A stretch of DNA of 64,000 nt from Arthrobacter crusticola (GCF_004357995.1 NZ_SMTK01000001.1:372001-436000), one strand, 5' to 3'. Counted from the first letter of the stretch, positions 22,316-31,188 are shown. Numbers and translations are program-made. Notes: generated from the sequence alone by a model not told the origin.

Positions 22316-24175
22316 TTGCGCATCCTTGCCCCACTTCGTTCCGTGCTGACCGCTGCCCTGGTGGTCCCGGTCCTGCTGTCAACGACCGCGTCGGCCCAGG
22401 CCCTGCCCGGGGTCCCCGCGCCGGCCGCCCCGGCCGGCACCACCCACGCCGAGCGGGACGGCGCCCAGGCCCGGTACCTTGTCCAGTTTGTCCCCGGTGC
22501 CGACGTCGCCGCGCAGGCGCGGGAGCTGCGCTCGCGTGGGATCGGCGTCGGACGCACCTTCTCGGCCGCGGTGCGGGCCGCCGTCGTGACCGCAACCCCG
22601 GGCCAGGCCGCCGCTCTCGAACGGAAGGCCGGGGTCGCCGCGGTGGAGGTCGACGCACCGGTTGGCATCTCCGGAACGCAGTACTCCGCGCCGTGGGGCC
22701 TCGACCGGATCGACCAGCGGGCCCTTCCGCTGTCCGGAACCTATTCGACTCCCACAACCGGCGCGGGCGTGAGCGCCTATGTGATCGATACCGGCGTGCT
22801 GGGCTCGCACACCGACTTCGGCACCCGCGTCGCACCCGGGTGGAGCGCCGTGCCGGACGGGCCGGGCGCCGGGGACTGCAACGGACACGGGACCCACGTC
22901 GCCGGGACCGTCGCCGGGGCCACCTATGGTGTCGCCAAGGCCGCAACCATTGTCCCGGTGCGGGTGCTTGACTGTGCCGGGTCCGGTTACACCTCCGACG
23001 TGGTGGCGGGACTTGACTGGGTCGCGGCCCACCATCCGGCAGGCGCCGCAGCGGTGGCCAACCTCAGCCTCGGCGGAGGGACCAGCACGACCGTCGATGC
23101 GGCGCTGCAGGGAGTCATCAATGACGGTGTGACGGCGGTCGTGGCCGCAGGGAATTCCGCGGTGGATGCCTGCGGCGCGTCCCCGGCGCGGGTCCCGGCT
23201 GCCCTGACCATCGCCGCCAGTGACCGTACGGACGCCCAGGCCTACTTCTCCAATTACGGCACCTGCGTCGACTTGTACGCACCGGGAGTGGCCATCACCT
23301 CCGCCTCGCACTCCTCGACGACCGGCTCCGCCTCGCTCTCCGGGACCTCGATGGCGGCTCCGCATGCCGCCGGCGCCGCGGCCGTGCTCCTTTCGCAGAA
23401 TCCCGCACTCACGCCCGCCCAGGTATCGGCCTCACTGACCGGCGGTTCGACTCCCGGCGTCATCACCGGCGCCACCGCCGGCACGCCCAACCGGCTGCTG
23501 TACGCGGCGCCGGGCACCGCGGCCCCCGATGCCGCCGCGCCCACCGTCACCGGCCGCACCCCCGGAACCAACGCCCTCAGCGTTGCCGGCTCGGGCAATG
23601 TGACGGCCACCTTCAGCGAGGCCGTCCAGGGCGCGGGCACCTCGACGTTCGTACTCAAGGATGCGGGAGGCGCCGTTCTTCCCGCGGCGGTGACCTACAA
23701 CTCCACCACCCGCACCGCTGTGCTCGATCCTGCGTCGCCCCTGGCGGCCGACCGGAGGTACACCGCCACCCTTCTTGGCGGTCCCTCGGCCATTCGGGAT
23801 GCGGCCGGTAATCCGCTGGCGACGACGGGGTGGTCTTTCACCACCGGACCGGCTCCCACCGTCACCGGGCGCACCCCCGCCATCAACGCGGTGGGAGTCA
23901 GCCGAAGCGCCAACGTCGCGTCAACCTTCAGCGAGCCGGTCCAGGGCGCAGGGACCACCACCTTCCGACTGACGAACACGGCGACCGGCGCGGCGGTGTC
24001 GGCGGCCGTCGCACGGAACGGCACCACGAACCAGTGGATCCTCAATCCCGGGGCGACTCTCGCGGCGAACACGCGGTACACCGTCACGCTCACCGGTGGC
24101 ACCACGGGCATCCGGGACCTGGCGGGCAACCCGTCGGCCGGCTCGAGCTGGACCTTTACCACCGGCTCCTACTAA
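22316..24175 (+). CDS. Secreted subtilisin-like (S8) serine protease with two Ig-like domains
   Basis: 619 residues. The N-terminus is a signal peptide (RILAPLR, then a hydrophobic stretch, cleavage near ASAQA at residue 28), then an inhibitor I9 propeptide (about 52-114) and an S8 catalytic domain with Asp158 (VIDTG), His191 (GHGTHVAG), oxyanion Asn280 and Ser345 (SGTSMAAPH). Two tandem SbsA-type Ig-like domains follow (about 410-512 and 514-617), each starting TVTGRTPxxNA and ending in a WxFTTG motif. It begins at TTG, with GGAG five bases before; no better start gives a full signal peptide. It is probably an exported scavenging protease whose Ig domains bind polymer or cell wall. Confidence 0.9.
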   Translation: MRILAPLRSVLTAALVVPVLLSTTASAQALPGVPAPAAPAGTTHAERDGAQARYLVQFVPGADVAAQARELRSRGIGVGRTFSAAVRAAVVTATPGQAAALERKAGVAAVEVDAPVGISGTQYSAPWGLDRIDQRALPLSGTYSTPTTGAGVSAYVIDTGVLGSHTDFGTRVAPGWSAVPDGPGAGDCNGHGTHVAGTVAGATYGVAKAATIVPVRVLDCAGSGYTSDVVAGLDWVAAHHPAGAAAVANLSLGGGTSTTVDAALQGVINDGVTAVVAAGNSAVDACGASPARVPAALTIAASDRTDAQAYFSNYGTCVDLYAPGVAITSASHSSTTGSASLSGTSMAAPHAAGAAAVLLSQNPALTPAQVSASLTGGSTPGVITGATAGTPNRLLYAAPGTAAPDAAAPTVTGRTPGTNALSVAGSGNVTATFSEAVQGAGTSTFVLKDAGGAVLPAAVTYNSTTRTAVLDPASPLAADRRYTATLLGGPSAIRDAAGNPLATTGWSFTTGPAPTVTGRTPAINAVGVSRSANVASTFSEPVQGAGTTTFRLTNTATGAAVSAAVARNGTTNQWILNPGATLAANTRYTVTLTGGTTGIRDLAGNPSAGSSWTFTTGSY

Positions 24176-24185
24176 CCGGGACAGC

Positions 24186-24213
24186 GACCGGCCCGCCGGG
24201 GGGCGGGCCGGTC
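24186..24213 (+). terminator. Terminator hairpin of the subtilisin gene
   Basis: A perfect 12-bp inverted repeat (GACCGGCCCGCC / GGCGGGCCGGTC) with a GGGG loop starts ten bases after the protease stop. No T run follows, as is common in GC-rich actinobacteria. Confidence 0.7.
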
Positions 24214-24540
24214 GATCCCTGCGAAGCCCCGGTCGGCACCTAGACTCTCGAGGCGCGCCGTTACAGCGGGGGCGGAAACACCCGGGCGTGGATTCGGGGA
24301 GTGGTCGATGGGGGAGCCGGCGGTGTTGGTGTTTTCATGGATCGAACGGGGCACACTCCGGGGCAGGTTCTGCGTCCCTCGGGTTGTTCGTGCCACGAGC
24401 GGGCGGCGCCCTTGAGGGGATCGCTTTGGTGGTCCCGGGGGTTAGGTATTCTGGGACTGCGGTGGGAGTCCTTCTGATCCTTGGCTGCCACCGCCGTCCA
24501 GCTGGCTGAACGCGCCCGGCAGGAGTGACTGCTGACGGCT
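24214..24540. other. Gene-free stretch between convergent genes
   Basis: About 330 bases between the protease terminator and the end of hpaI. Short open frames exist, but none has a ribosome site with protein-like content. I see no recognisable element. Confidence 0.5.
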
Positions 24541-25353
24541 TCAGTAGCCAGCCGGGGCGCCGCCCGTGGAGCCGCCCGCGGTGTACTCGGCGGCCAGGGC
24601 CTCGGATCCGCGGGCCAAGAGGGCGACGTCGGCCCCGACCAGGATAAAGGAGGCCCCTGCCTCGAGGTAGCCGCGCGCCGCGTCGGGCCGGAAGGCGTTG
24701 ACGCCGGCAGGAGTGCCCGCGGCGCGGGCGGCGCGAAGGCACCTTTCGACGGCATCGCGCACGTCGGGGTGTTCCTGTTCTCCGAGGAGGCCCATCGATG
24801 CGGCGAGGTCCGACGGGCCGAGGAAGATCGAGTCGACCCCGTCCACGGCGAGGATGTCCTCGACGGCGTCGACCGCGGCCGTTGACTCGATCTGGACGGT
24901 GACGCTGATGGTTTCGCCCGCACGCGCCAGGTAGTCGGGGATCCGGTTCCAACGGGCGGCCCGGGCCAGGGCCGAACCCACCCCGCGCACCCCGTGCGGC
25001 GGGTAACGGGTCGCGGCCACGGCCGCCGCGGCCTCGGCGGCTGTGTTCACCATCGGCACGAGCAGGTTCTGCACGCCGAGATCCAGGTACTGCTTGATGA
25101 GCACCGTGTCGTTGGCCGGCGGGCGGACCAGGGTGGTGACGGGGTACCCGTTGACGGCCTGAAGCTGGGCGAGGATGGATTCGAGGCCGTTGGGGCTGTG
25201 TTCGGCGTCCACCAGCAGCCAGTCGAGGCCGGAGCCGGCGCAGATCTCGGCCACCAGGGGGCTGCCGGAGCAGACCCACATTCCGGCCAGTGGGCGGTCC
25301 GCGGCGGCCAGCGCTTCCCGGAAGGTGGCGTCGGGGGCTAGTCGAAACGGCAT
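24541..25353 (-). CDS. hpaI: 4-hydroxy-2-oxoheptanedioate aldolase
   Basis: 270 residues of the HpcH/HpaI class II aldolase family, which splits 4-hydroxy-2-oxoheptanedioate into pyruvate and succinate semialdehyde. The metal and pyruvate site is visible: WLLVDAEHSPNG with the catalytic His, LVRPPAND, TVQIESTAAVDAVEDI with the metal-binding Glu, and the GPSDLAASMG loop. The open frame continues upstream inside hpaH; the ATG at 25353 is the natural start and overlaps the hpaH end by 16 bases. It is the last gene of the catabolic operon. Confidence 0.92.
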   Translation of the reverse strand: MPFRLAPDATFREALAAADRPLAGMWVCSGSPLVAEICAGSGLDWLLVDAEHSPNGLESILAQLQAVNGYPVTTLVRPPANDTVLIKQYLDLGVQNLLVPMVNTAAEAAAAVAATRYPPHGVRGVGSALARAARWNRIPDYLARAGETISVTVQIESTAAVDAVEDILAVDGVDSIFLGPSDLAASMGLLGEQEHPDVRDAVERCLRAARAAGTPAGVNAFRPDAARGYLEAGASFILVGADVALLARGSEALAAEYTAGGSTGGAPAGY

Positions 25354-26123
25354 GTGATGCTCCCCAGGGGTCCGTAGTCGGCGTGGATTGTGTCTCCGGG
25401 ATCCACCCAGAGCGGCCGGGTGAAGGAGCCGGCGAGGATGGTATCGCCGGCCCTCATGCCCTCGCCATGGGCGGCGATCTTGTTGGCGAGCCAGTGCACC
25501 CCGGCGGCGGGATGGTTCAGGACCCCGGCGGCCACTCCCGTCTCCTCGACGGTCTGGTTCTTGTAGAGGATGGCGGCCACCCAGCGCAGGTCGACCGCGT
25601 CCGGACGCACCGGATTGCCGCCGAGCACCATGGCGCCCATCGCGGCGTTGTCGGCGATGGTGTCGACGATGGTGCGTCCCTCCATTTCGATCCGCGAATC
25701 GAGGATCTCCAGGGCAGGCACGACGTAGTCGGTGGCGTTCAGGACGTCGATCATCGTGCAGCCCGGTCCGGCGAGGTCGGTCTTGAGCACGAAAGCGAGC
25801 TCCACCTCGACCCGGGGACGGGTGTACCGGTTCCACTGCACCGAGCACCCGGATTCGAAAACCATGTCATCGAAGATCGCGCCGTAGTCGGGCTCGGTGA
25901 TGCCCGTGGCCGCCTGCATCGCCCTCGACGTGAGGCCGATTTTCCGGCCCACGAGCCGGCGGCCGGCGTCCTCGCTGCGCTGCCGCCACAGGCGCTGGAC
26001 GGCGTAGGAATCCTCGACGGTCATGGCGGGGTAGCGGGCGGTGAGCAGGGGAACCGGGGTGCGGGAGCGTCCGGCCTCCAGCAGTTCGTCGGCGATCGAT
26101 TCAATGGCGGCGGGATTCAGCAT
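25338..26123 (-). CDS. hpaH: 2-oxo-hept-4-ene-1,7-dioate hydratase
   Basis: 261 residues of the HpaH/MhpD hydratase family, related in fold to fumarylacetoacetate hydrolases. It adds water to 2-oxohept-4-ene-1,7-dioate. Key segments are GRKIGLTSRAMQ, the metal-ligand run PRVEVELAFVL (E-x-E), and LAGSFTRPLWVDPGDT near the end. It lies between hpaD and hpaI in the operon, in the order of the lower pathway. Confidence 0.92.
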   Translation of the reverse strand: MLNPAAIESIADELLEAGRSRTPVPLLTARYPAMTVEDSYAVQRLWRQRSEDAGRRLVGRKIGLTSRAMQAATGITEPDYGAIFDDMVFESGCSVQWNRYTRPRVEVELAFVLKTDLAGPGCTMIDVLNATDYVVPALEILDSRIEMEGRTIVDTIADNAAMGAMVLGGNPVRPDAVDLRWVAAILYKNQTVEETGVAAGVLNHPAAGVHWLANKIAAHGEGMRAGDTILAGSFTRPLWVDPGDTIHADYGPLGSITCRFD

Positions 26124-26177
26124 ACGGTGCTCCGTTCAGCAGCAGGAAGGGGAAGCGCCCGCGGGCGGGCGTCGGGG

Positions 26178-27254
26178 TCAGAGCTGGGCGCCGACCTTGA
26201 ATCCCTTATCCTCCCCGCCGGGCTGGCGGGTGTAGGAAAAGCCGTCGGCGCCCACCGTGACGGCCATCTCGGAGGCGTCGGTGCGCGCGATGACGGGCTG
26301 GGGGTTGCCGTCGAGGTCGAGCACGAGGGAGGCCTCGGTGTACCAGCTGGGGACGACAGGGTTGCCCCACCAGTCGCGGCGCTGGTTGTCGTGGACGTCC
26401 CAGGTCACCGTGGGGTTGTCGGGGTCGCCCGTGTAGTAGTCCTGGGTGTAGATCTCGATCCGGTGCCCGTCCGGGTCCAGGATGTACAGGTAGAACGCGT
26501 TGGAGACCCCGTGCCGGCCGGGCCCGCGTTCGATCCGGTCGCTGATCCGCAGGGCGCCCATCTTGTCGCAGATCTGGATGATGTTGTGCTTCTCGTGGGT
26601 GGCGAAGGCAACGTGGTGCATGCGCGGGCCGTCGCCGCCGGTCAGGGCGGTGTCGTGGACCGTCTGCTTACGGTGCAGCCAGGCGGCGTAGGTGACGCCG
26701 TTGGAGTCCTGGATGTCTTCGGAGACGCGGAAGCCAAGGTCTTCAAGGTACTTCCGGCCGCGGGGGACGTCGGGGGTGACCTGGTTGAAGTGGTCGAGGC
26801 GGACGAGCTCACCGGCGGAGTAGAGGTCGTACCGCTGGGTCAGGCGTTCGACGTGCTCGGTCTCGTAGAAGAATTCGTACGGAAAGCCCAGAGGGTCCTC
26901 GACGCGGACGGAGTCGCCGATGCCCTTGGTGAACCCTTCGGTCCGGCGCTCGGTGCGGCAGCCAAGCTCCTTGTAGTAGGCCTCCGCGGCGTCCACCTCG
27001 GCAGGGGACTTCACGCGGTAGGCGAAGGCGGCGACGGCCGCCACCGGCCCCTGCCGCAGGACGAGGTTGTGGTGGATGAACTCCTCGAGGGAGCGCAGGT
27101 AGATGGTGCTCTCGTCCTCCTCGGTGACGTGGAGGCCGAGGACGCCGACGTAGAACTCCCGGGACCGCGCGAGGTCGGTGACAACGATCTCCATGTAGGC
27201 GCAGCGGACAATGTCGGGCGCCGGGAGGGTGGGGGTGGGGACGAAGTCGGTCAT
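26178..27254 (-). CDS. hpaD: Homoprotocatechuate 2,3-dioxygenase
   Basis: 358 residues of the vicinal-oxygen-chelate extradiol type. It matches the well-studied Brevibacterium fuscum enzyme so closely that numbering is preserved. Metal ligands fall at His155, His214 and Glu267, and the active-site residues Asn157, His200, Arg243, His248, Tyr257 and the Arg292-Arg293 pair are all present. The enzyme cleaves 3,4-dihydroxyphenylacetate to 5-carboxymethyl-2-hydroxymuconate semialdehyde with Fe(II). Conservation of the carboxylate-binding residues supports homoprotocatechuate as the true substrate. It is followed by hpaH and preceded by hpaE. Confidence 0.96.
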   Translation of the reverse strand: MTDFVPTPTLPAPDIVRCAYMEIVVTDLARSREFYVGVLGLHVTEEDESTIYLRSLEEFIHHNLVLRQGPVAAVAAFAYRVKSPAEVDAAEAYYKELGCRTERRTEGFTKGIGDSVRVEDPLGFPYEFFYETEHVERLTQRYDLYSAGELVRLDHFNQVTPDVPRGRKYLEDLGFRVSEDIQDSNGVTYAAWLHRKQTVHDTALTGGDGPRMHHVAFATHEKHNIIQICDKMGALRISDRIERGPGRHGVSNAFYLYILDPDGHRIEIYTQDYYTGDPDNPTVTWDVHDNQRRDWWGNPVVPSWYTEASLVLDLDGNPQPVIARTDASEMAVTVGADGFSYTRQPGGEDKGFKVGAQL

Positions 27255-27305
27255 TGAGGTTCTCTCTTCTTCGAGCAGGTGAGGGAGGTGCGGAAGGTTC
27301 CGGGT

Positions 27306-28847
27306 TCAGCCTTCGTTGGCTGCGGAGGCCTCGATGTTTCCGAATTTTGGGGTGTGGACGGTGCCGAGGCTGATGTGGACCGCCTGCTGGTCGGTGTAGA
27401 AGTCGATGGAGCGGTAGCCGCCCTCGTGGCCCAGCCCGGAGGCCTTCACCCCGCCGAAGGGGGTGCGCAGGTCGCGCACGTTGTGGCTGTTGAGCCACAC
27501 CATGCCGGCCTCGACGTTCTGGGAGAAGGTATGCGCCCGGGTGAGGTCCTGTGTCCAGATGTAGGCGGCGAGCCCGTACCGGGTGTTGTTCGCGAGCTCC
27601 AGGGCCTCGGCGTCGGTGTCGAAGGGGGTGATCGCGACCACCGGGCCGAAGATCTCCTCCTGGAAGATCCGTGCCTCGGGGGACACGTCGGCGAAGACTG
27701 TGGGGGCGATGTAGTTGCCCTCCGGCAGGTGCTCGGGGCGCCCGCCGCCGGCCAGCAGCCGGCCCTCGGTCTTGCCGACCTCCACGTAGGAGGCGACCTT
27801 CTCGAAGTGCACGGGGTGGACCAGGGCGCCGACCTCGGTCTTCGGGTCGTGTGGATCGCCTACGACGATGTTCCTTGCGCGGGCGGCGAACTTCCCGCAG
27901 AACTCTTCGTAGACCGGGCGTTCGACGAGGATGCGCGACCCTGCCGTGCAGCGCTCGCCGTTGAGTGAAAAGACGCCGAAGAGCGCCGAGTCGATGGCGG
28001 CATCGAGGTCGGCGTCGGCGAAGACGACGCAGGGGCTCTTGCCGCCGAGTTCCATGGACAGGCCCTTGAGGTTGGCGGCTGCGTTGCGGAAGATCGTCTG
28101 CCCGGTCGTGGTCTCACCGGTGAAGGAGATCAGCGGAACGTCCGGGTGTTTCACGAGCGCGTCCCCGGCCTCCTCGCCGAGGCCGTTGACGAGGTTGAAC
28201 ACCCCGTCGGGCAGCCCTGCGTCCCGAAAGATCTGCGCCCAGAGTGAGGCCGAGAGCGGCGTGAACTCGGCCGGTTTGAGGACGACCGTGTTCCCGGTGG
28301 CCAGGGCCGGTGCGAGCTTCCAGGATTCGAGCATGAAGGGGGTGTTCCAGGGGGTGATGAGGCCGGCTACGCCGATCGGTTTCCGGTTCACGTAGTTGAG
28401 CTGGGAACCGGGAACCTTCATGGCGTCGTCGAACTGTGCCACGACGAGGTCGGCGAAGAATCGGAAGTTCTCCGCTGCGCGCAGTGCCTGTCCCTTGGCC
28501 TGGGTGATCGGCAGCCCGGTGTCGAAGGTTTCGAGTTCGGCGAGGCGCGCTTCCTGCGCCTCGACCGCGTCGGCGATCCGGTTGAGGACCCGGGCGCGTT
28601 CGCGGGGCTTCATCGTCGGCCACGGGCCGTCGAGGAAGGCCTTCCGGGCGGCGGTGACGGCCCGGTCGACGTCCTCCTGCTGGCCAGCGGCCGCGGTGGC
28701 GTAGGTGCTGTTGGACACCGGGTCCAGAACGTCGAAGGTCTGCCCGCCGAGCGAGTCGACGAACTCACCGCCGATGTAGTGCTGGATATGCGAGGGCAGC
28801 CCTTCCGGGACGTGCCGGCCGAGTGCTGTGCTGCTGGAGGTCGTCAT
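27306..28847 (-). CDS. hpaE: 5-carboxymethyl-2-hydroxymuconate semialdehyde dehydrogenase
   Basis: 513 residues of the NAD-dependent aldehyde dehydrogenase superfamily. The cofactor region is VVLKPAEFTPLSA and SFTGETTTGQ. The general base glutamate is in SMELGGKSPCVV, and the nucleophilic cysteine is in NGERCTAGSR. It oxidises the ring-cleavage product of HpaD to 5-carboxymethyl-2-hydroxymuconate. Its place next to hpaD makes the specific assignment secure. The ATG lies nine bases after the GntR stop. Confidence 0.93.
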   Translation of the reverse strand: MTTSSSTALGRHVPEGLPSHIQHYIGGEFVDSLGGQTFDVLDPVSNSTYATAAAGQQEDVDRAVTAARKAFLDGPWPTMKPRERARVLNRIADAVEAQEARLAELETFDTGLPITQAKGQALRAAENFRFFADLVVAQFDDAMKVPGSQLNYVNRKPIGVAGLITPWNTPFMLESWKLAPALATGNTVVLKPAEFTPLSASLWAQIFRDAGLPDGVFNLVNGLGEEAGDALVKHPDVPLISFTGETTTGQTIFRNAAANLKGLSMELGGKSPCVVFADADLDAAIDSALFGVFSLNGERCTAGSRILVERPVYEEFCGKFAARARNIVVGDPHDPKTEVGALVHPVHFEKVASYVEVGKTEGRLLAGGGRPEHLPEGNYIAPTVFADVSPEARIFQEEIFGPVVAITPFDTDAEALELANNTRYGLAAYIWTQDLTRAHTFSQNVEAGMVWLNSHNVRDLRTPFGGVKASGLGHEGGYRSIDFYTDQQAVHISLGTVHTPKFGNIEASAANEG

Positions 28848-28855
28848 TGGGGTTC

Positions 28856-29557
28856 CTAACTGGAATCGGCGGCAGAGGACTGCGCGAGGTAGGCGTCAAG
28901 GGTGGCACTGCGGTGGAGGCGGGCGGCCTTCTCGATGGCGTCGGCACCGGCTTGCGACTCGATGAGCCTCAGCAGCGCTTCGTGCTCATCGACGGACTCG
29001 GTGGCGCGGCCGGGAACGAAGCGGAAGGTCGAGGAGCGCAGGGAGGCCAGCCGGTTCCAGCCGCGGTGCACCAGGTCGAGGATGTGCGGGTTGGGGCAGC
29101 GTTCGAAGAGGACGCTGTGGAACTCCTGGTTGAGCCGGGTAAAGCGTACCGGGTCGAAGTCCTTCAGGCAGGTGCGCATCTCCTCGTTCACGCCCCGGGC
29201 CCGGGTGATGTCAGCGGCCCCGAGCAGGGGTGAAGACAAGGCGGTGGCCGCGCCCTCGACGATGCTGAGGGTCTGCATCGTGTAGAGGTACTCGGTGGGG
29301 TCGATTCCCGCCACGGTGGCACCAATATTGCGCTCGAAGGTCACCAGGCCTTCGGCCTCGAGCCGGCGGATCGCTTCGCGGATCGGCACAACGCTCACCC
29401 CCAGGTCCCCGGCGATCCGCGCGAGCACCAGCCGGTGTCCCGGGGAGTAGGTGCCCTCGACGATGCGGGCCTTGATGAGCGCGTAGGCCTGCTCTGACTT
29501 GCTGCCGGCGGGCGCCGCAGGAACGGTTTCAGCCACGCTCGGCCGCCCACTGGTCAT
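28856..29557 (-). CDS. GntR/FadR-type regulator of the hpa operon
   Basis: 233 residues. The winged-helix domain is at residues 20-85 (EQAYALIKARIVEGTYSPG, VSVVPIREAIRRLEAEGL). An all-helical FCD domain follows, with the metal-binding pattern NQEFHSVLF, DEHEALL and LHRSA. Such proteins usually bind a pathway acid and release DNA. It sits inside the operon, overlapping the hpaG 3' end by 29 bases, so it would be made with the enzymes it controls. The palindrome TCGTATACGA at 31031-31040 resembles FadR/VanR-family operators and is its most likely site. Confidence 0.88.
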   Translation of the reverse strand: MTSGRPSVAETVPAAPAGSKSEQAYALIKARIVEGTYSPGHRLVLARIAGDLGVSVVPIREAIRRLEAEGLVTFERNIGATVAGIDPTEYLYTMQTLSIVEGAATALSSPLLGAADITRARGVNEEMRTCLKDFDPVRFTRLNQEFHSVLFERCPNPHILDLVHRGWNRLASLRSSTFRFVPGRATESVDEHEALLRLIESQAGADAIEKAARLHRSATLDAYLAQSSAADSS

Positions 29558-31004
29558 ACCGGGCGCGCCAGGCGGCGTTCAGGGGGTAGAGCCCGTCGAC
29601 GCTGTGGCCCTGTTCGACCATTTCGGCGATGAACGCCTCCTCGCGCTCCTGGGCGATTGAATCGTCGGCCAGTTCCCCGGCGAGCGCCGGGGGGATCACC
29701 AGGATGCCGTCAGCGTCCGCGACGATGATGTCGCCGGGCTGGACCGTGGCGCCGCCGCAGGCGATGGTGATGTCGGTGTCCCACGGGATGTGCCGGCGGC
29801 CGAGGACGGCGGGATGGGGATTCGCGTAGTAGGTAGGCATGTCCAGGGCGGCCACGGCGGAGACATCCCGGACCCCGCCGTCGGTGATGATCGCCGCGGC
29901 GCCCCGGACCTGAGCGCGGAGGGCCAGGATGTCGCCGACGGTGCCCGTTCCCTTTTCCCCGCGCGCCTCCATCACCAGGACCTCGCCCTCGTTGACGGAG
30001 TCGATGGCCCGCTTCTGCGCGTTGTAGCCTCCGCCATGGCCCGCGAAGAGATCCTCCCGGTTGGGCACGTACCGCAGGGTGCGGGCCAGCCCCACAATCC
30101 GCCGCCGGGGGCGGGTGGAGGTGAGACCGTCGATGCTGACATTGTTGAGGCCGCGCCTGCGGAGCTGTGAGGACAGGGTAGCCGTGGAGACGCTTTCGAG
30201 GGCTGCCTTCAACGCCGGGGTGAGGACCGGTTCCGGTGCCGGCAGGCCGGCGGCTTCGCGGGAGCCATATGCTTCCTCCCGCTGGAGGTCATCGGCTCGG
30301 GGGAGAGCACCGAAGTCCGCGAAGGAAACCGATCCCTGCTCGACGCGGGTGAGCAGCCGTCCGGAGGTCGGCCCGGTGCTCCCGTCCGCCGTCCGGGCGT
30401 CTGAGACTTCGACCTCGACGACGTCGCCGGGCGCGGCGACCGAGGCCCCCGCGGGGGTGCCGGTGAGGATGATGTCGCCCGGCTCGAGGGTCAACAGCTG
30501 GGACAGGTCGGCGATGAGCCGCGCGAAGGGAAAGAGCAGGTCCGCGGTGGTGTCGTCCTGGACCAGGGCACCGTTGTGCCAGGTGCGGATGCGCAGGGAG
30601 GCCGGATCGACCGAGTCCGCAGGAATGAGGCCGGGGCCGATTGGGGTGAACCCGTCGCCTCCCTTGGAGCGCAGGTTGGAGCCCTTGTCCGCGTACCGCA
30701 GGTCGTAGACGCCCAGGTCGTTGCTGGCGGTGACCCAGCCGACATGGTTCCAGGCGGCGTCGATGCCGACGCGGCGTGCCGGGCTCCCGATGATCAGCGC
30801 GATCTCGCCCTCGAAACCGAGGAGGTCACAGCCGGCCGGGCGTTCTACCGGGGATCCGCTGAGCGCCAGGGAGGACGGCGGCTTCAGGAAGTAGGAAGGC
30901 TGCTCCGGCCTGCGTCCCCGCTGGGCGGCCCGGCTCGGATAGTTCAGGTGCACGGCAATGACCTTGCGGGCCGCGGCCAGGGTGGATTCGGTGGCCAGTT
31001 CCAG
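29529..31004 (-). CDS. hpaG: HpaG-type isomerase fused to an RraA-like domain
   Basis: About 491 residues from a CTG at 31004, or 474 from the GTG at 30953. The N-terminal fumarylacetoacetate hydrolase domain (about 17-245) has KVIAVHLNYPSRA, the metal ligands of GFEGEIALIIG and SNDLGVYDLR, and LTGTPAGAS. After about residue 265 comes an RraA-like domain with the VGDILALRA loop and IITDGGVRDVSA. In E. coli HpaG both halves are FAH-like and perform decarboxylation of OPET and isomerisation; here the second half is replaced. I infer that the RraA-like part supplies the decarboxylase step, since relatives are aldolases and oxaloacetate decarboxylases. It is the first gene of the operon, downstream of a good promoter. 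The CTG is preceded by GAGGAG at ideal distance, and the upstream frame has no ATG, GTG or TTG. Confidence 0.8.
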   Translation of the reverse strand: MELATESTLAAARKVIAVHLNYPSRAAQRGRRPEQPSYFLKPPSSLALSGSPVERPAGCDLLGFEGEIALIIGSPARRVGIDAAWNHVGWVTASNDLGVYDLRYADKGSNLRSKGGDGFTPIGPGLIPADSVDPASLRIRTWHNGALVQDDTTADLLFPFARLIADLSQLLTLEPGDIILTGTPAGASVAAPGDVVEVEVSDARTADGSTGPTSGRLLTRVEQGSVSFADFGALPRADDLQREEAYGSREAAGLPAPEPVLTPALKAALESVSTATLSSQLRRRGLNNVSIDGLTSTRPRRRIVGLARTLRYVPNREDLFAGHGGGYNAQKRAIDSVNEGEVLVMEARGEKGTGTVGDILALRAQVRGAAAIITDGGVRDVSAVAALDMPTYYANPHPAVLGRRHIPWDTDITIACGGATVQPGDIIVADADGILVIPPALAGELADDSIAQEREEAFIAEMVEQGHSVDGLYPLNAAWRARYDQWAAERG

Positions 31005-31030
31005 GGGGCGCTCCTCAGGGAAGTACGAAA

Positions 31031-31040
31031 TCGTATACGA
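31031..31040. promoter_or_regulatory. GntR-type operator palindrome in the hpa promoter
   Basis: TCGTATACGA is a perfect 10-bp palindrome of the TNGTATACNA form bound by FadR/VanR-subfamily GntR proteins. It lies immediately downstream of the hpaG -10 box, covering the expected transcription start, where bound repressor would block initiation. Confidence 0.6.
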
Positions 31041-31069
31041 AGCGTAGGAGGAGTCGAAGGGCGCGTCAA
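31041..31069 (-). promoter_or_regulatory. Promoter of the hpa catabolic operon
   Basis: On the minus strand TTGACG (31069-31064) and TACGCT (31046-31041) are separated by 17 bases, a good vegetative promoter. It gives a leader of about 30 bases ending in GAGGAG and the CTG of hpaG. Confidence 0.65.
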
Positions 31070-31159
31070 GGGGTGCGTCTGTTCCCGTCCCTCAGAATCG
31101 GCAGGGTCAAGGCCCGGGGCCGGCGTCCGGACCCCGGGCGTGCCGGTAGAACCGGGCCC

Positions 31160-31188
31160 TTGTCCGCCCACCGGCCCGGCAGTAGCAT
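31160..31188 (+). promoter_or_regulatory. Promoter of the FAD hydroxylase gene
   Basis: TTGTCC (31160-31165) and TAGCAT (31183-31188) with a 17-base spacer. The predicted start, near 31195, lies just upstream of the inverted repeat at 31203-31219. Confidence 0.5.

Noticed and set aside
25290-27257. A 655-codon plus-strand frame opposite hpaH and hpaD
   Set aside because: It is the antisense of strongly recognised enzymes and has Gly/Val/Asp-rich shadow composition.
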